Of a DNA stretch of 64,000 nucleotides, positions 25,049 to 36,600 are shown piece after piece. Every line of letters begins with the position of its first letter. Position 1 is the first letter of the stretch. The stretch spans positions 62,001 through 126,000 of the forward strand of contig DF239659.1 of NCBI GenBank assembly GCA_000507305.1, in the 5' to 3' direction. The notes beneath the pieces were generated by a model. That model was not told where the DNA came from. It saw nothing but the letters and a program-made list of their open reading frames with translations, and ran no database searches. Origin of the DNA: Breviolum minutum Mf 1.05b.01. Taxonomy: Eukaryota; Sar; Dinophyceae; Suessiales; Symbiodiniaceae. The position numbers and the translations under genes were made by a program.

Positions 25049-25858
25049 AGTAGTAGTAGTAGTAGTTGTTGTTGTTGTTGCTGTTGTTGCTGGTATTGGT
25101 GTTGGTGTTGGTGTTGTGGCCGTCGTCGTTGTTGTGGTCGTCACATCTTGTTGAGTATCGCATTATCTTGTTCTGCTTGTGTCTGTGGAGTCAGCAGGCG
25201 TCAGTCTATAGCGGGATCAAGCTCCCAAATTGTAGTACTGCAGCTGTAAATGGCCTGGAATTTCCCCATTTGATTTGCTTACTATGATTCAACTTCGCTT
25301 TGTGCCAGGAGCTGTTACGGTTGCAGCAACAGGTACGCAAGTTCGGTTTATTGGGGATCTTGATGGAACCAAGCGTTCCGGAGGTGAGTTGAGTCGTTGC
25401 TAGACTTGACAACTTGAGAAAAACCGTTGGGCTCCACTGTATGGCATGCGATTGTTTTGTAAAGTGGCTTGATCACATAGCGAACGTCGCAAATAGTACC
25501 ATCTATGCTGCTCAATCATAAGATCATGATAGGTCCAGCAAAGACTACTGCAAGAACAACAAAGACAGCAGCTCCTGCACCAGCAGCTGGAAACCATACA
25601 GCCGCAGTGACTTGGCTGTTAACATCACAATTGCAGGTTCGAAAACTTTGCGGGCATGGCTTCAAGGAACATATTCCGACTTCATAAGGTTGAGTACAAG
25701 TTCACTTTTCACGCAGACACCACACATTTAAAGAATCCATGGGAATCCAATCCATTTAAAGCACTTACATTGCGCTCCTGCAGTTCTCAGGCAATCATTT
25801 CCTCCACAACTATCGCCGGGCATGGCGATGGAGCAGCCAGGGACCCAAAAGCGAATGA
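22253..25858 (+). CDS. Gln/Pro-rich protein, multi-exon, interrupted by assembly gap
   Basis: Exons share a Gln, Pro and Ser bias. 22253-about 22380: AQAPVEVSKRSSQLKQVQAP. About 22684-22802: SFPHTPGENQTSCEAWKDYG. 23081-23160: NVPPQFLPQSAPHLQPRSQP. 23385-about 23430: QQLLDLQQLDRN. 23561-about 23653: NPDPRFNQPHTEELLGTELT. 25309-25383: ELLRLQQQVRKFGLLGILME, ending at GTGAGT. 25533-25606: QQRLLQEQQRQQLLHQQLET. 25637-25689: FENFAGMASRNIFRLHK, with a GT donor. Terminal exon 25784-25858: FSGNHFLHNYRRAWRWSSQG, ending at TGA. Acceptors are AG throughout. The 845-base gap and trinucleotide arrays at 23.8-25.1 kb fall in one intron, so an exon could be hidden there. No enzyme domain is visible. It is perhaps a scaffold or RNA/transcription-associated protein, but this is not established. 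The start codon was not identified. Confidence 0.6.
23796..23964. repeat. (GTA)n trinucleotide array, left of gap
   Basis: Long GTA/GTC array with occasional AGC and AGG variants that runs directly into the undetermined bases. The poly-Ser, poly-Val and poly-Thr frames over it are artefacts. Confidence 0.95.
23965..24809. other. Assembly gap (845 N)
   Basis: Undetermined bases flanked on both sides by trinucleotide repeats, so the gap most likely represents an unresolved repeat array. Its true length is unknown. Confidence 0.98.
24810..25130. repeat. Compound trinucleotide arrays, right of gap
   Basis: Successive blocks of (AGTAGC)n, (AGTAAC)n, (GTT)n of about 95 bases, (GTC)n of about 55 bases, (GTA)n, then (GTT) and (GTTGGT). 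The blocks change by single substitutions of the unit, suggesting stepwise conversion along one array. Confidence 0.95.
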
Positions 25859-25960
25859 TTCGGCTCTGAAATTTATAGAGTTAGGGTCATCAGCAAAGTC
25901 GCAAATTCGCAAACCCCAAAAGTCCTGTGTGCATAATCGTCGCTTCCTTTCAACAGTCAC

Positions 25961-25982
25961 TCCATGGCCATTTTGGCTGAAG
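25961..25982 (+). other. Relict dinoflagellate spliced-leader sequence
   Basis: Bases 25962-25982 match the conserved 21-base core of the dinoflagellate trans-spliced leader (DinoSL) at 18 of 21 positions, including the unbroken GCCATTTTGGCT centre. The mismatches are at core positions 3, 5 and 18. It lies 75 bases before the ATG of an intronless 382-codon gene. A genomic copy of the leader upstream of an intronless frame is the known signature of a processed, trans-spliced mRNA that was reverse-transcribed and reinserted. By rough count a match this good is expected about once per thousand windows of this size by chance. Confidence 0.75.
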
Positions 25983-26057
25983 TTGGGATACAATCTCGAC
26001 AGCCCACTACTGTACCTACGTATCTGCTTTTACTAAAGGCTTGAGGTGGCTTGAGCC

Positions 26058-27206
26058 ATGTCCTACAGACAAGTAGTTCTTCATGCGATGCTGGTGACCT
26101 CGATGGCGGCAGACTGTGATGTCATTCAGTTGCTGCAAAGCCGTACTGGAGAAATTCACAAAAACATCATTTCTGTGCTTTTGGAGGGTGAAAGGGAAAC
26201 TGTTGGGCCAGCATGTTCGGAAGGCAAATTGTTGCCGAATATTTTTGTCCTTGGGACACAAAAAGGAGGAACTTGTACGATTGGAGCTGCCCTCCGCAAG
26301 GCAGGGATCACCAGCTCCTCCCAGATGATATTGACAGGCAGTGAGACCCGCAAGGAATCACAGATGGTGGCGCTGCAATTCAGTGATTTTGCAAAAGAAG
26401 ACTTGACAGATCTTAAGATTCAAAAACGATTTGCAACCAAGTGGTTAAAATTTTTCCCAAACTGTTCTGAGGAGAATATTCTCAGAGTCACAAAACAAGG
26501 GTCAGGACCTCGCATTGCAGAGGTTTCACCAGTTCATTTGTCACTCACGAAGCCCCACTTTGGAGATGACCTTGCTCCTCTTTATCTGAACCAGGAAGGG
26601 CTGAGGCCTGGGCTTGATTTGCTTGGCTTTGACCTACCGCCTGTGTTGCGCTATGTGTATGGGCCTGCGCATGTTGCAGTTAGATTTTGCGTCACCTTGA
26701 GGGAACCCCTCTCAAGAATGCAATCAGACCTTCACATGGAGCAGAGAAGACATGAAGTTCAAAGTGCGCCGGAAGTCCTTAAGGCAGATCTGCAAGCGTT
26801 CATTGACAATCGCACTGCCTCTTTCAGACTGTGGCGTGCGCTCTATGGTCGACAGCTGCGGGAATGGTTTGCTTACTGGCCGGCTCCGCAATTCTTGCTT
26901 TTTCCCCACAAACTCATGAAATCCCATACGGACGCTCTGTGTAAGTCTGTAGAGAAGCATGTGCAGACACCACTTGATTGCCAGCATTTCCGCGAAAACA
27001 GTTTTTCAAGACCTCACAATAGCTTGGAAGAGGATTTGCCGAAAAGTCTACGGATGAAAGCCGAACAAGCCCTGAAAGGTGAACTGGAGCTGTTGGTGAA
27101 CGTGTTGCTGAAGGCTCATTCCGAAGGTGCGACACTGCCAGTCCTTGAGCGTAAGGCACATGTCTCTGCACAAGATGTGCGAACGTGGCTTGTGAACGAA
27201 TGGTGA
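26058..27206 (+). CDS. Sulfotransferase-family protein, intronless, secretory-pathway
   Basis: A single uninterrupted frame of 382 codons from ATG 26058 to TGA 27204. The N-terminal 20 or so residues are hydrophobic and could be a signal peptide or anchor. NIFVLGTQKGGTC (residues about 61-73) is the PAPS 5'-phosphosulfate loop with the essential Lys69. VRFCVTLREPLSRMQSDLHM (residues about 208-227) fits the 3'-phosphate-binding strand and helix, with Arg215 and Ser223 in the expected places. Size and layout resemble Golgi sulfotransferases of the heparan/chondroitin sulfate type, which move sulfate from PAPS to sugar hydroxyls or amines. The acceptor is unknown. Absence of introns beside intron-rich neighbours, plus the relict leader upstream, points to retroposition. 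No obvious poly(A) remnant was seen downstream. The frame is intact. Confidence 0.88.
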   Translation: MSYRQVVLHAMLVTSMAADCDVIQLLQSRTGEIHKNIISVLLEGERETVGPACSEGKLLPNIFVLGTQKGGTCTIGAALRKAGITSSSQMILTGSETRKESQMVALQFSDFAKEDLTDLKIQKRFATKWLKFFPNCSEENILRVTKQGSGPRIAEVSPVHLSLTKPHFGDDLAPLYLNQEGLRPGLDLLGFDLPPVLRYVYGPAHVAVRFCVTLREPLSRMQSDLHMEQRRHEVQSAPEVLKADLQAFIDNRTASFRLWRALYGRQLREWFAYWPAPQFLLFPHKLMKSHTDALCKSVEKHVQTPLDCQHFRENSFSRPHNSLEEDLPKSLRMKAEQALKGELELLVNVLLKAHSEGATLPVLERKAHVSAQDVRTWLVNEW

Positions 27207-28218
27207 GTTGAGATCTGAAGATTTTCCAAAAAGCTGGATGTGAAAACAAACTTCCGTTCAGCGAGACTGGAGTCATGAACACAGATGCTTCACTTGTCCA
27301 AATATTTGATCGCAAAAAAGCCTGATGGATCCAAACTCTGTCGTTAGTTGGTTCTCTTGTGAGATCCTTCAGCGCATTGAAGTGGACCGTTCCAACACGA
27401 GTGAGAAATGAACAACAATGAACATACACTTTGATTTGGCATTTCTCTAACCCCTCTGCTGAGGTTTCAGCCACCCTTGGTGCAAGATCCAAATTTGGGG
27501 CTGCCACAATACTGGAACCAACATGCACCAGGCTGGGTGGCTCTTCTGTTCTGTACCCGTCTAGTCTCATATGTACGTAAATCATTTTCAATATATGATT
27601 ACACACAGAACTATATATATAGAACTATATATGCAATAATATGAATACATGAATGCATACATACATGCATGCATAGATGCATACCTACGTACTGTACCTA
27701 CCTACATACCGTATACCTATACATACCTACATTATACCGACATAAATACCTACGTATACGCATACATGCAAGCATGCAAGCATGCACACATACGGAACCG
27801 GGTTATGTCGACCTGTATACTGTATACTGCATGGTCAGGTGATATGGATGCTCCCATCGCAGCAAGGACAGCATGGTCTTAGGTTGGTGATGGTTGGTGG
27901 CTTTTGGATGCCGATTCCAGGAGTTGGGAGTGTGTTGAGACTTCTGGGTGAAAGCTGACATGTAGTCGTCAATCGTCGTAGGACCGGGTCGGCAGAACAG
28001 TGCTTGCCTTAGCCAAGACCAGATAGATTGCATTCGAAGACCGCAGGTTTGCATCCTAGGCAACTGTCAAGAAGATAAAAAATTCTGTTCATGGGTCCAT
28101 GTTCTTTCTTGCAATCTCCCCTCAATTTATTGGTTCCAAATTTCCCTTTTCTTGGAGAGCTTTGCTCCTTGAATTTTGAACTGCTCCATGATATCTTCCC
28201 GCTCTGTCCTGGAACCTC
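27207..28218. other. Intergenic region with tetranucleotide repeat
   Basis: The region after the sulfotransferase stop has no supported exon. The minus frame at 26914-27606 is a shadow of the sulfotransferase 3' end. It contains the degenerate CATA/CCTA repeat at 27632-27800. Confidence 0.45.
27632..27800. repeat. Degenerate (CATA/CCTA/GCAT)n repeat
   Basis: Imperfect four-base units, CATACATACATGCATGCATA and similar, over about 170 bases, preceded by short TATATA runs at 27605-27630. Confidence 0.85.
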
Positions 28219-29240
28219 CAGGCAGTCCATCCAGGGCAATGAGGAGATTGACCAGGCAGAGTTTGGTTAGTCACCCTCCCTGTCGGCGTCGGTCGCGTTG
28301 TTGTCGTCGATCCGTTTTGGTCACCAACTCTTGTGTTGTTGTTGCTATTGTTGTTCTGTGCAGGCGACTGCTGGAGATGAGAGCAGGGATTCTCAGTTAG
28401 ACTCAGAGGTTTCACCAGGGTAAAGAGGTCTGCCAACGCCTAAATGCCCGGCGCCATTGCTTACACCATGTGAACAGATTCTTGTTTGTACGCAACACAC
28501 TTTTTCTCGGAGATGTACCTTGGAAAGCACTTGGGGCAGGCAAAACCTGAAGGCTCCCTTGAGCACACTTGCTGTAGGTCAGTAGCTACAATGCATTTCC
28601 TGTTTTTGGGTGGATTTCCGTTGAACCTGCTAGCTATAGACGGTACTGTAGACTATAAAGATCGATATTTTTTCAACACACATGTACTGTACCTCATTGC
28701 TCCTGTTTGAATTGTGCAAGATCCATGGAAGACCACCCGAGGTTTGCACCTGGACCTTTTGCTGCGGGTCAGCCTGGCATCTTTTTCAAGTGAATCTGGT
28801 TGTCAAAGTGCAGGATGGTAGCGGATGGTACTGGAAAAGCTTTGTTGCCTTGTGAGGATTCCAGCTCGGTCACGTTAGTCATCAAGTGATATTCGTTTGT
28901 TTTTGCTGCTGGCAATACCGTGCACAGGCCTCGGCTTCCAAAGGTTTGGATGCTCCAGTAGCTCGGTTATCTATTGTTATTCCGTCGGGATTGTTTGCTC
29001 CAAAACTCCAGGTCTCTTTCAAAAAGCACAAAATCAAGTACTGATGGGGTCCTGACATCAAATTGCTTACAATACAAGTTCTATTTTTTTTTTGCAAAAA
29101 TGATCAAGTGCAGTTCATGGAACTCTGTCTTTTCCGACATAGGATCTATGCAATGCTGCAATCCAGGAAACCGCAGCGGCGGCCGCAGCAGCGCAGACCC
29201 GTGCGTCTAGGCCGGATGCGCAGCTTCTGAAATTGGTCAG
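28215..29240 (+). CDS. Exon cluster of an unrecognised Ala-rich protein
   Basis: Blocks with AG acceptors: about 28215-28264 (QSIQGNEEIDQAEF), about 28365-28400 (ATAGDESRDSQ), 28929-about 28990 (ASASKGLDAPVARLSIVIPS) and 29171-about 29239 (ETAAAAAAAQTRASRPDAQL). Short acidic and Ala-rich stretches with no recognised domain. The first block could be part of an EF-hand-like or linker helix, but that is speculative. Confidence 0.4.
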
Positions 29241-30664
29241 CTTCATGCCTTGCCAATTGAGGTAACACATGTAGCCACATGAGGGCAAAGTATCTAGATA
29301 ACGTAGCAGCTTCTTGAGGTTGGCCCGACCTCGAAAGTCAGCCAGTGCCTTCGTGTGACTTGGCTGCGTATGAGTTTGCAATTCATTGGTCTCTCCGGGA
29401 CCACTTTGTAGATTCTGGGTGTCAAGCTTTTCTTCTGTTCAGCAATTCAGCCATGTTTGACAGGAACAATAGTAGTCGTAACTCCAGCCACCTTCCTGAT
29501 GAGTCATGAGGACCTCCCCGGCGACTTTACGTCGGGACGACGAAGAGTTGTGTTATCCTCAGAAATTTGAAAGGTTTAGAGTACTTCATGATGCTTGATA
29601 TCTGTCCTTTTCTGGAGTCCAAAGTTTGCATGATATTTGTACTATAATATATAAAATGCAAAAGGATACACAATATCCGATGAATTTCAATCTCTCAACT
29701 TTCCCACTTTGTAGAAAATGCCTGCAACGCATGCTCTGAGGATTCATGCATCGAAATTTGATGTCGGATCCCTCTACCAAGCCACATCCTTCCTACCCTC
29801 CTTTGAGGCATGCCGATCACGCCAAATCTTTAACTTTAAAGTGCATATTGCCTTGGCAATTTGAGCTGGATGATAGATATCTTTGGAATATTTTGGAAAA
29901 ACTGAAAGATGAAAGAGTGGAGTGGAATATAGTGAAACGTGCAGCATGGATGGGACAATCAATGTGCAACTGGTCAGGGGCATATCGAATCCCTGCAGAA
30001 TGACCGGAATTGTTTGCTGGTGCGCCAAAGGTTTTTGTGTCAGGTGTCAGGAGGGTTGCTTTCCAAACGAGCTCGGTTTCAGTTCTGAAATCAAGAGTCA
30101 ATGCAAAGTTACATTGATGAGGAATAAGTCGTAATAGTATGGACTAGTAATAGTATGTAATAGTATGGTGATAGGTGAGAAGTAATATTGCTTTAGTGTA
30201 GCACAAAGGCTCTCATATATCCTCATATTGCTTTGCTCTCAGGTACATTTTGCCAATGGCAGGATACTTTTCTCGAATGTGCCATAGCAGCATTGAGTCG
30301 ATTGCACCTCAATGCAAATCAATCAGATTGAATTCGCATGCGAATCAAAACCCCCTTTGTCTTCCGAAGCAATCAGATGCGTCAGATGCGTCAGATGCGA
30401 ATGACCATACTGGAAGCATGAAGAAGCTCTCAGACCGGGTCTGGGGAGTTCTGCAACGTTCTCATACGCTTTGAATTCTTCTCACTAGTTAGCCACCAAG
30501 GCTTGTTGTGATCGCCTTTTCAGTGTTTTGACACCCTTGCGACATCGGGTTGGCCCTTGCATGTTTTCTGGAGTTGCTCCGGGTGGGATGAAATAGCTTT
30601 TTGATGCTATGTACTTGGTGCTTGGAGTTGCTACTCTGCGCAATCAGTCACTTGAACATGACAG
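29241..30664. other. Stretch without supported exons
   Basis: No convincing exon. A 9-bp tandem (CAGATGCGT, three copies) lies at about 30375-30402, and short AATAGTATG repeats lie near 30135-30165. Confidence 0.4.
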
Positions 30665-33600
30665 GAAATTACTGAGATCATCGCTGAAGAAGATCGCTGG
30701 ATCCCAAGATTCCAAGAGTACTATGGAAGTGTAGCGAGCAGTTGCTTTACATCTGAAAGAACTTAGTCGCAACAAAGGCACACCTAGTACCTCTGACATC
30801 AAAAACTATTGCAGACTGATGCAATACCATAGATACAGATACCGTATTCTTTCATAGAAAAGATTTGGTAGCTCCTCGAAGAGGACATGGGTCCGTGTGT
30901 GTTCAGTGAAGTGGAACCTTAAGGAGTAAACTTTTCAGCACGCATCATGTATCTCAGCATCGCGAAGTTCACCGTCAGGATCTCGGCTCACGTCGTCATC
31001 GTTTTCACCAGTTGTCATGTCTCTGCCTGTTGCCAAACTTGAACATTGTGCGTTTGGATGCTTTGGTTATCCATGTTTCTCCCAGCTATTCAAGCGAGCT
31101 GGAATAGCAGCTAATGCAGCTGCAGGTGATGGAAAAAACGACCTTCAATGTGATTACGGTGGAGTCCTGAGTTCCAATTCTTACTACACACTGCAGACAC
31201 TGGAAATGCTTTTCGTGCTAAAAGGCTGCATTGGATTCGTTTCCAAGCTTCTGATAGTACTAGAAAGGCTAAGACAAAACGCAAACGTTGGCAACCATTG
31301 GACAGTCTTTCAACCGGCCATACCAAGGGTAAAGGTGTTGTTCCTGCCAACATTTGTGGTGAGCACCTCATGGGCAGCGTGTCCGGGAAACCCAGTCCAG
31401 TCAGCGCTGGGGCATGGCCAGTTGCAACCAGTCGGAAGGCATTTGACGATCTTCTGCCTACATTGTTCCACAGGGAAGCCAACGAAGGGTTTCGGCAGAT
31501 TGAAAACTCACACCAGATGAGAGCTTCTTTCCAAATCTTGCGACATGTGTTTCTGTGCCTTGTCTTTCCCTGGCTGGCCTTCTAGTCTCTTGACCAGCTG
31601 GGAACCTTGACACACGTTCCACTCCAATTCTTGAAGTCTTTGACTAAAGGAAGCAGTTTTGCAGCAGATTCCGGATGAAGACTTGCAGATAGAACGTAGG
31701 TTGCCATTTGACACGGGACATGGAGGCGTACTTCAGCGCGCTAGTTTGCTTCGAGATTGTGCTATTTTTTTTTCACACAGACCTGACCTCATAAATCCTA
31801 ATGAACGATTACAGCTCCAGCACAGCCAAGGTGGTGGATGGACTGTGAGTTGATTGAAGAGGACCAATGCTGTTCCAAGCAGACATCATGGTGACATGAT
31901 GTTAACATTGGTTGAGTCAGATCCTCTCGTCATCCTGTCAGACTCCTTCTTCGGCACATGGACATCTTCCCCAGAAAGGACTGGGCTGGTTGTACCGAAC
32001 GTCGTAGTGATTCCGTTTTCGAGCTTCACAGATTTCTGGAGTGCCTGCCCTGTTGAAGCTGAGGTTGCATGGACAGTACAGTTCATGATACCTTGTAAGT
32101 GTTTTTTTTCATTAAATTGTATGTGTACTGTATGTATGGTGGCCCCCCGTTGCATTCTACATGCCAAGGCATCTCACATGTCTGGCTTTCCAGCTTTCTG
32201 GAGTGTTGAGAAAACGTTCGGCCCAGCCTTTTTTGCCGGCTGAGCTTTGCACTGCAGGATGAGCCCTGCACTTTATGATGATAGTGAACCGGAAATGTTT
32301 CAGCTCAAGGTAGGTCAGCTTTGTGTACGAAGAGGCCATGTCTTGTGATGCCTTCTGATCTGTCAAGCAAAAATTTGGGGGATTGGTGACAGTCAAAGCT
32401 TCTCAAAGTCTTGGGTTGGTCGCTTCCGATGTGTTTCAATCTCTTGTTCGCTTCTCAACATGGGCCGCGGTCTAACCTGGTTCAAGAGGTCTGACCTGAC
32501 CAGTCCAAGAAGGACTGTGGTCATGTTGCACACGGATGCACAATAAGCAGCGATTGTATAGAGATGGTGCACCAAGAGGCATCCCTCCACCAACACAGTC
32601 TGGTAATTGAAAATAATTCAAAGTGTCCTCCACTCAGAAGTTGCCTTCTACATGCTGTCATTTGGTGTATATATGGATGATATATGATTACGTGTATGGT
32701 TTGCAATTCTGCAATTATCCAAGTTTAAAGATGCATCATAGAAGGAGAGCGGCAGTTTTTGTATCATCCTACCTTCTACGATGCCTCTTCCGCGACCAGA
32801 CGATAAATCTCAGAGTTTCAAGGATCCTCAATGTTAGCATTTGCAGCGCAAGTGGTCTGAAATATGGACAACAGTTTTTTTTTCCTTCACCTGAGCAGGG
32901 GAAAAGAGAGCGAATGAGCTCACATGTGGATTGGCAGAGTACAAAGCAGCACCAGCCCCTAGCTGTGCCTTGAGATTTGGTTAGCAATTCTCGAATCAGC
33001 CAGTTTTTTGCAGGATTTCTGAAAACACATTCCCATGCAAGAATCGGTAAGATGAGTATGGAAAGGCATCAGAAAATGGACCTGGCACGCACCAGGCAGC
33101 ACGCCGTGGGTGCTCAGCTGCCACTAGCAGGCGGAAGCAGCAACAGACTCACTGCGAACATGGGCACTATTAATTCTTCAGCCGAACCAATGAACTTGCT
33201 TTGAAGCCACACGTGGCTTTCTTAGAGTCACAGTCTAAAGATGTGTGAAGTTGCACTTGTGGAAGCGTCTCTCCCCTGCTCAGTCGGCTCATTTTCATTA
33301 CATGGCAAATCTCCAGTTCTCAGTCTCATGACTTGATTTCCACGACTTCCATGACATGAAATTCCACACTAATCTCAAACTCAGAGTGACAGAATGAAAT
33401 ACCATTCAAGGGGTAGGTCTTTTGTGAATGTGAAGCGACTTGGAACACATGTGGGTCGCAAGAACCTGTCATGGGTGCTAGTCTGCTCAGTCCAGACTCT
33501 CCCTTGGCCAGAGACCGAGGGTGGGGTCTTGAGTGCATAGATACAGATATAGCAAGGGGGCAAATGCGGCAAAGCTGCTTATTCCAGTCAATTTATTCCA

Positions 33601-36600
33601 ATCTCTATGATGATATGATTTAAAAGCTTGGGTTTGGTCCAAATTGTGGTTCGGGTAAACTTTGTTTGCCACAGCCACAGCCGCGCAGATAAACAAGGTA
33701 AGGTACCGGCGTTGTTAAGGACCCCGTCAAATTTGTGTGTCAGGTAAGCTGGTTCATTCCAAGCTCAAAATGTGTACACTGACTTTGTAGCCTGTAAGCC
33801 TGTCTCCAGCACCTATGATGAAATGATGGCGGATCCAGCCATGTCATTCCTAGAAGAACCCATCAGAGAATGCATACCAGTCCAAGCCCACGCTGTATGC
33901 TTGTGTGGCCAAGGGTGAGCATTATGCGTAACATTGCGCTCTTGGAATGGGGTTTGGAGCCTCAACAACCAACATCAGCGAAAGACTTATCTGAACTTGC
34001 CGCGGGCTTGATTGAGGGGCATGTGAAGATCATGTCTAGGATACCAGTTTGACTTCGTGAAGCTGAAAGCAGACTTGCTTCAAGAGCTGTTCACCTGGCC
34101 CAATTCGAAAGCATTCGTCGTGTTCAGGAAACGGCATGGTACCTGGTTTCAGACTTCTTAAACCAGTGAGGAAACTTCCACCACCATGTGATAGCTACAA
34201 ACACATGAATTTTTCTGTGGTTTTGCACAGCATTTTCTGTTGAGGTCCTGCTTCTCTTTTCTACATCCAGCCACGAGAGCTGATCAAGGCATGGAGTCCG
34301 AGCAACCTTTGCGAAAAGAAAGCTGTGGGAATTCAAATCGGCAAAATGGCGTTCTTCCAAAACGTGCAGAGGTGAGAACCAAATTTCTCGATGGTGGACC
34401 GGTGCGGGAGCTTTTGAAGACGATTTGCCTTTCCGATGGCCGGGAGGATCAGCTTGAGGGAAGTTCCCTCGGCATTTTTGTGGCTCCATGAGGTCCTGCC
34501 ACCGTTTCTCACCACGATGGAAGAGGCCAAGGTGGGGAAGGTTGACAAATGCCGCAAAAAAGCCAAGGCATGTTGACAAATTGATATTCAAATTGTGACA
34601 CAAATGATCACAATCGTTCAGAGTCACAGATAGTCACAGATAGTCACAGATAGTCACATAGTCAGAGGTCATTGCAAGCTTTGTAGCTTTGTCATTGCTG
34701 TCAGGCTCACGATCCTGATTTGACTGTGCGCTACGCACTTAGCGCCTTCGAGGAGTGGTGGGATGTGCTGCAAGCAGCATTGAATGGCCAGGCGAGCTAC
34801 AGATCATAATACAGAAAGGTGTGCACAGCGGTTCCAGCTGCGATTGGAGGACTTGAATAGCGCCATCAAGAATCTGCGGCGATGCTTTGGTTTTCCATAT
34901 CAGGAATACATCGGGCCTGCTGCTCGGTCCATCTTCTTTGGAGGTTCAAGTAGTGTTTTGTGTGCTACACTGAGGTATATGAACACCCTGACTCATCAAT
35001 ACCGAACTCGCAGTGAACATGAGGACTGTGCGGATTCGAACTTAATTGGATTTGCATTACAATTTTCTTATTTTGGATCATCAGTCTAGTAGTCTCGCTG
35101 AGCCATTTATTCATTCATGTAATATACTTGCAATGTCATGGAACATGTTGTTTGGGCTTTTCTATTTTCAAGAAGCATTTCATATAATTTGATTTGGTCA
35201 GGGCCTAATTGACCGCATCCGCCGGTGGGCCATGTTTGGCAACGCCTCGCTCCCGGCGTTTCCAGCAAAACAGAAGTGAAAGAAGCAGTTTCGTGGACTG
35301 CATGAAATTCATGAGATTCCCAATTTCTTGATACACTGTCACTGTCTGATTCTGATTTTCGGGCAGTTTGACCACTTTTGCACAGAAAGTACTGCTGTAA
35401 ATGCATTGAGGTCGATGCAGTGCTGTGGATAGACTATGCAAAGGCGCGGGAGATTCAAATTTGACCTGGATTTGGTTCACCGATGTCTCCACTGAACTTC
35501 CTGGAAGATGCAGTTTGTGCTCAGCTTGTTCTCGCAAAGACATCAAGAATCGGTTCGCTCAAGATAAATGCCATTTCTCGTGGCTTTAGGACTTTATGAC
35601 ATTTCCACTCATGGGCTTCGAACTGGTCTTCGCACTTTCGTTGTTTGACAGGCCAATCAACCACCTGGATCTTTCAAGATGGGCCCGCGAGAGTCGCGAC
35701 CGTTTGGTCCAGCGCATTTGCAGGTGGGCCCTCCGGTTTGCAAGCTGTTCGTTCTGATTTTTTTTTCCTCAGTTTTTCACCATGTTGGGATCTGCTGTTT
35801 CACTGAAGCATGTCGGCACTGCTTGTGGATTACTGCGGCAGATTTGCGCCGACATGCCCGAAGTGCTACGTTTGGATGACAATGATGAATCCGAGGTGCA
35901 AGGGAACACTAGGAATGCAGTGTAATTTAGAATGAGGTATAGATGCTTAGCTGTCTGTGACAGTGTGTATATTTGGCATAGTGTAAAAGGACGTATCCAG
36001 ACGTTTGTTTGACCCTTTCTAATTCAATCGATCTACAATTTGCACATGATGTATATAGATGACTTGGCGGAGGCAGCCTGGAGTGAAGAAGAAAAGGAGG
36101 AAGAAAAACATGGCCCGTAACCCAGGGACTTGTTGGGGACAGGCACCATCTTTGTTACTGATTGCAAACCTCGGCCATCATGAACTCGCGAATCCTTCAT
36201 ACAGGTCATTCCACTGATGGTGGTCAGGTTGGCAGCTGGTTGTTTTTGTTGTTATTTCCTAGACTGCAAGAGTGTTTTCGCGGGGGGACCTCCTTTAAAG
36301 ATCTTGAAGTGTATTTAGTGCCAAGTGCACAGAAGAAACATCGCGTGGCCGGCCTTCTCTGTTTGCTGTCGTTGCATTGTGGGAAAAGGGATATACACCT
36401 TTGGCAGGCCGGTATGGCCATTGTCCCACGCGAGTTGGGGTTCCCAGTTCCCAAAAACGGGACGTATTCTCTCAGGGCTTTTCTCTTTTGACGAGGCCCA
36501 TCAAGTTTCTGTCCCTGAGCCAAACATTTTTATCTGGATTCGCAAATTACTGGTACATTTTTGAAATATGACAATGAGCAAACTAGCCAAATCGCCTTCT

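Noticed and set aside
23675-25163. Very long frames of Ser, Val or Thr repeats and X residues
   Set aside because: They are translations of trinucleotide arrays and undetermined bases.
25656-26036. 126-codon frame starting MASRNIFRLHK
   Set aside because: Its first residues belong to a real exon (25637-25689), but a GT donor follows at 25690. The rest reads through an intron, and the terminal exon uses another frame.
26914-27606. 230-codon open frame on the minus strand
   Set aside because: It lies antisense to the 3' end of the intact sulfotransferase and has no recognisable motif. It is a composition shadow.
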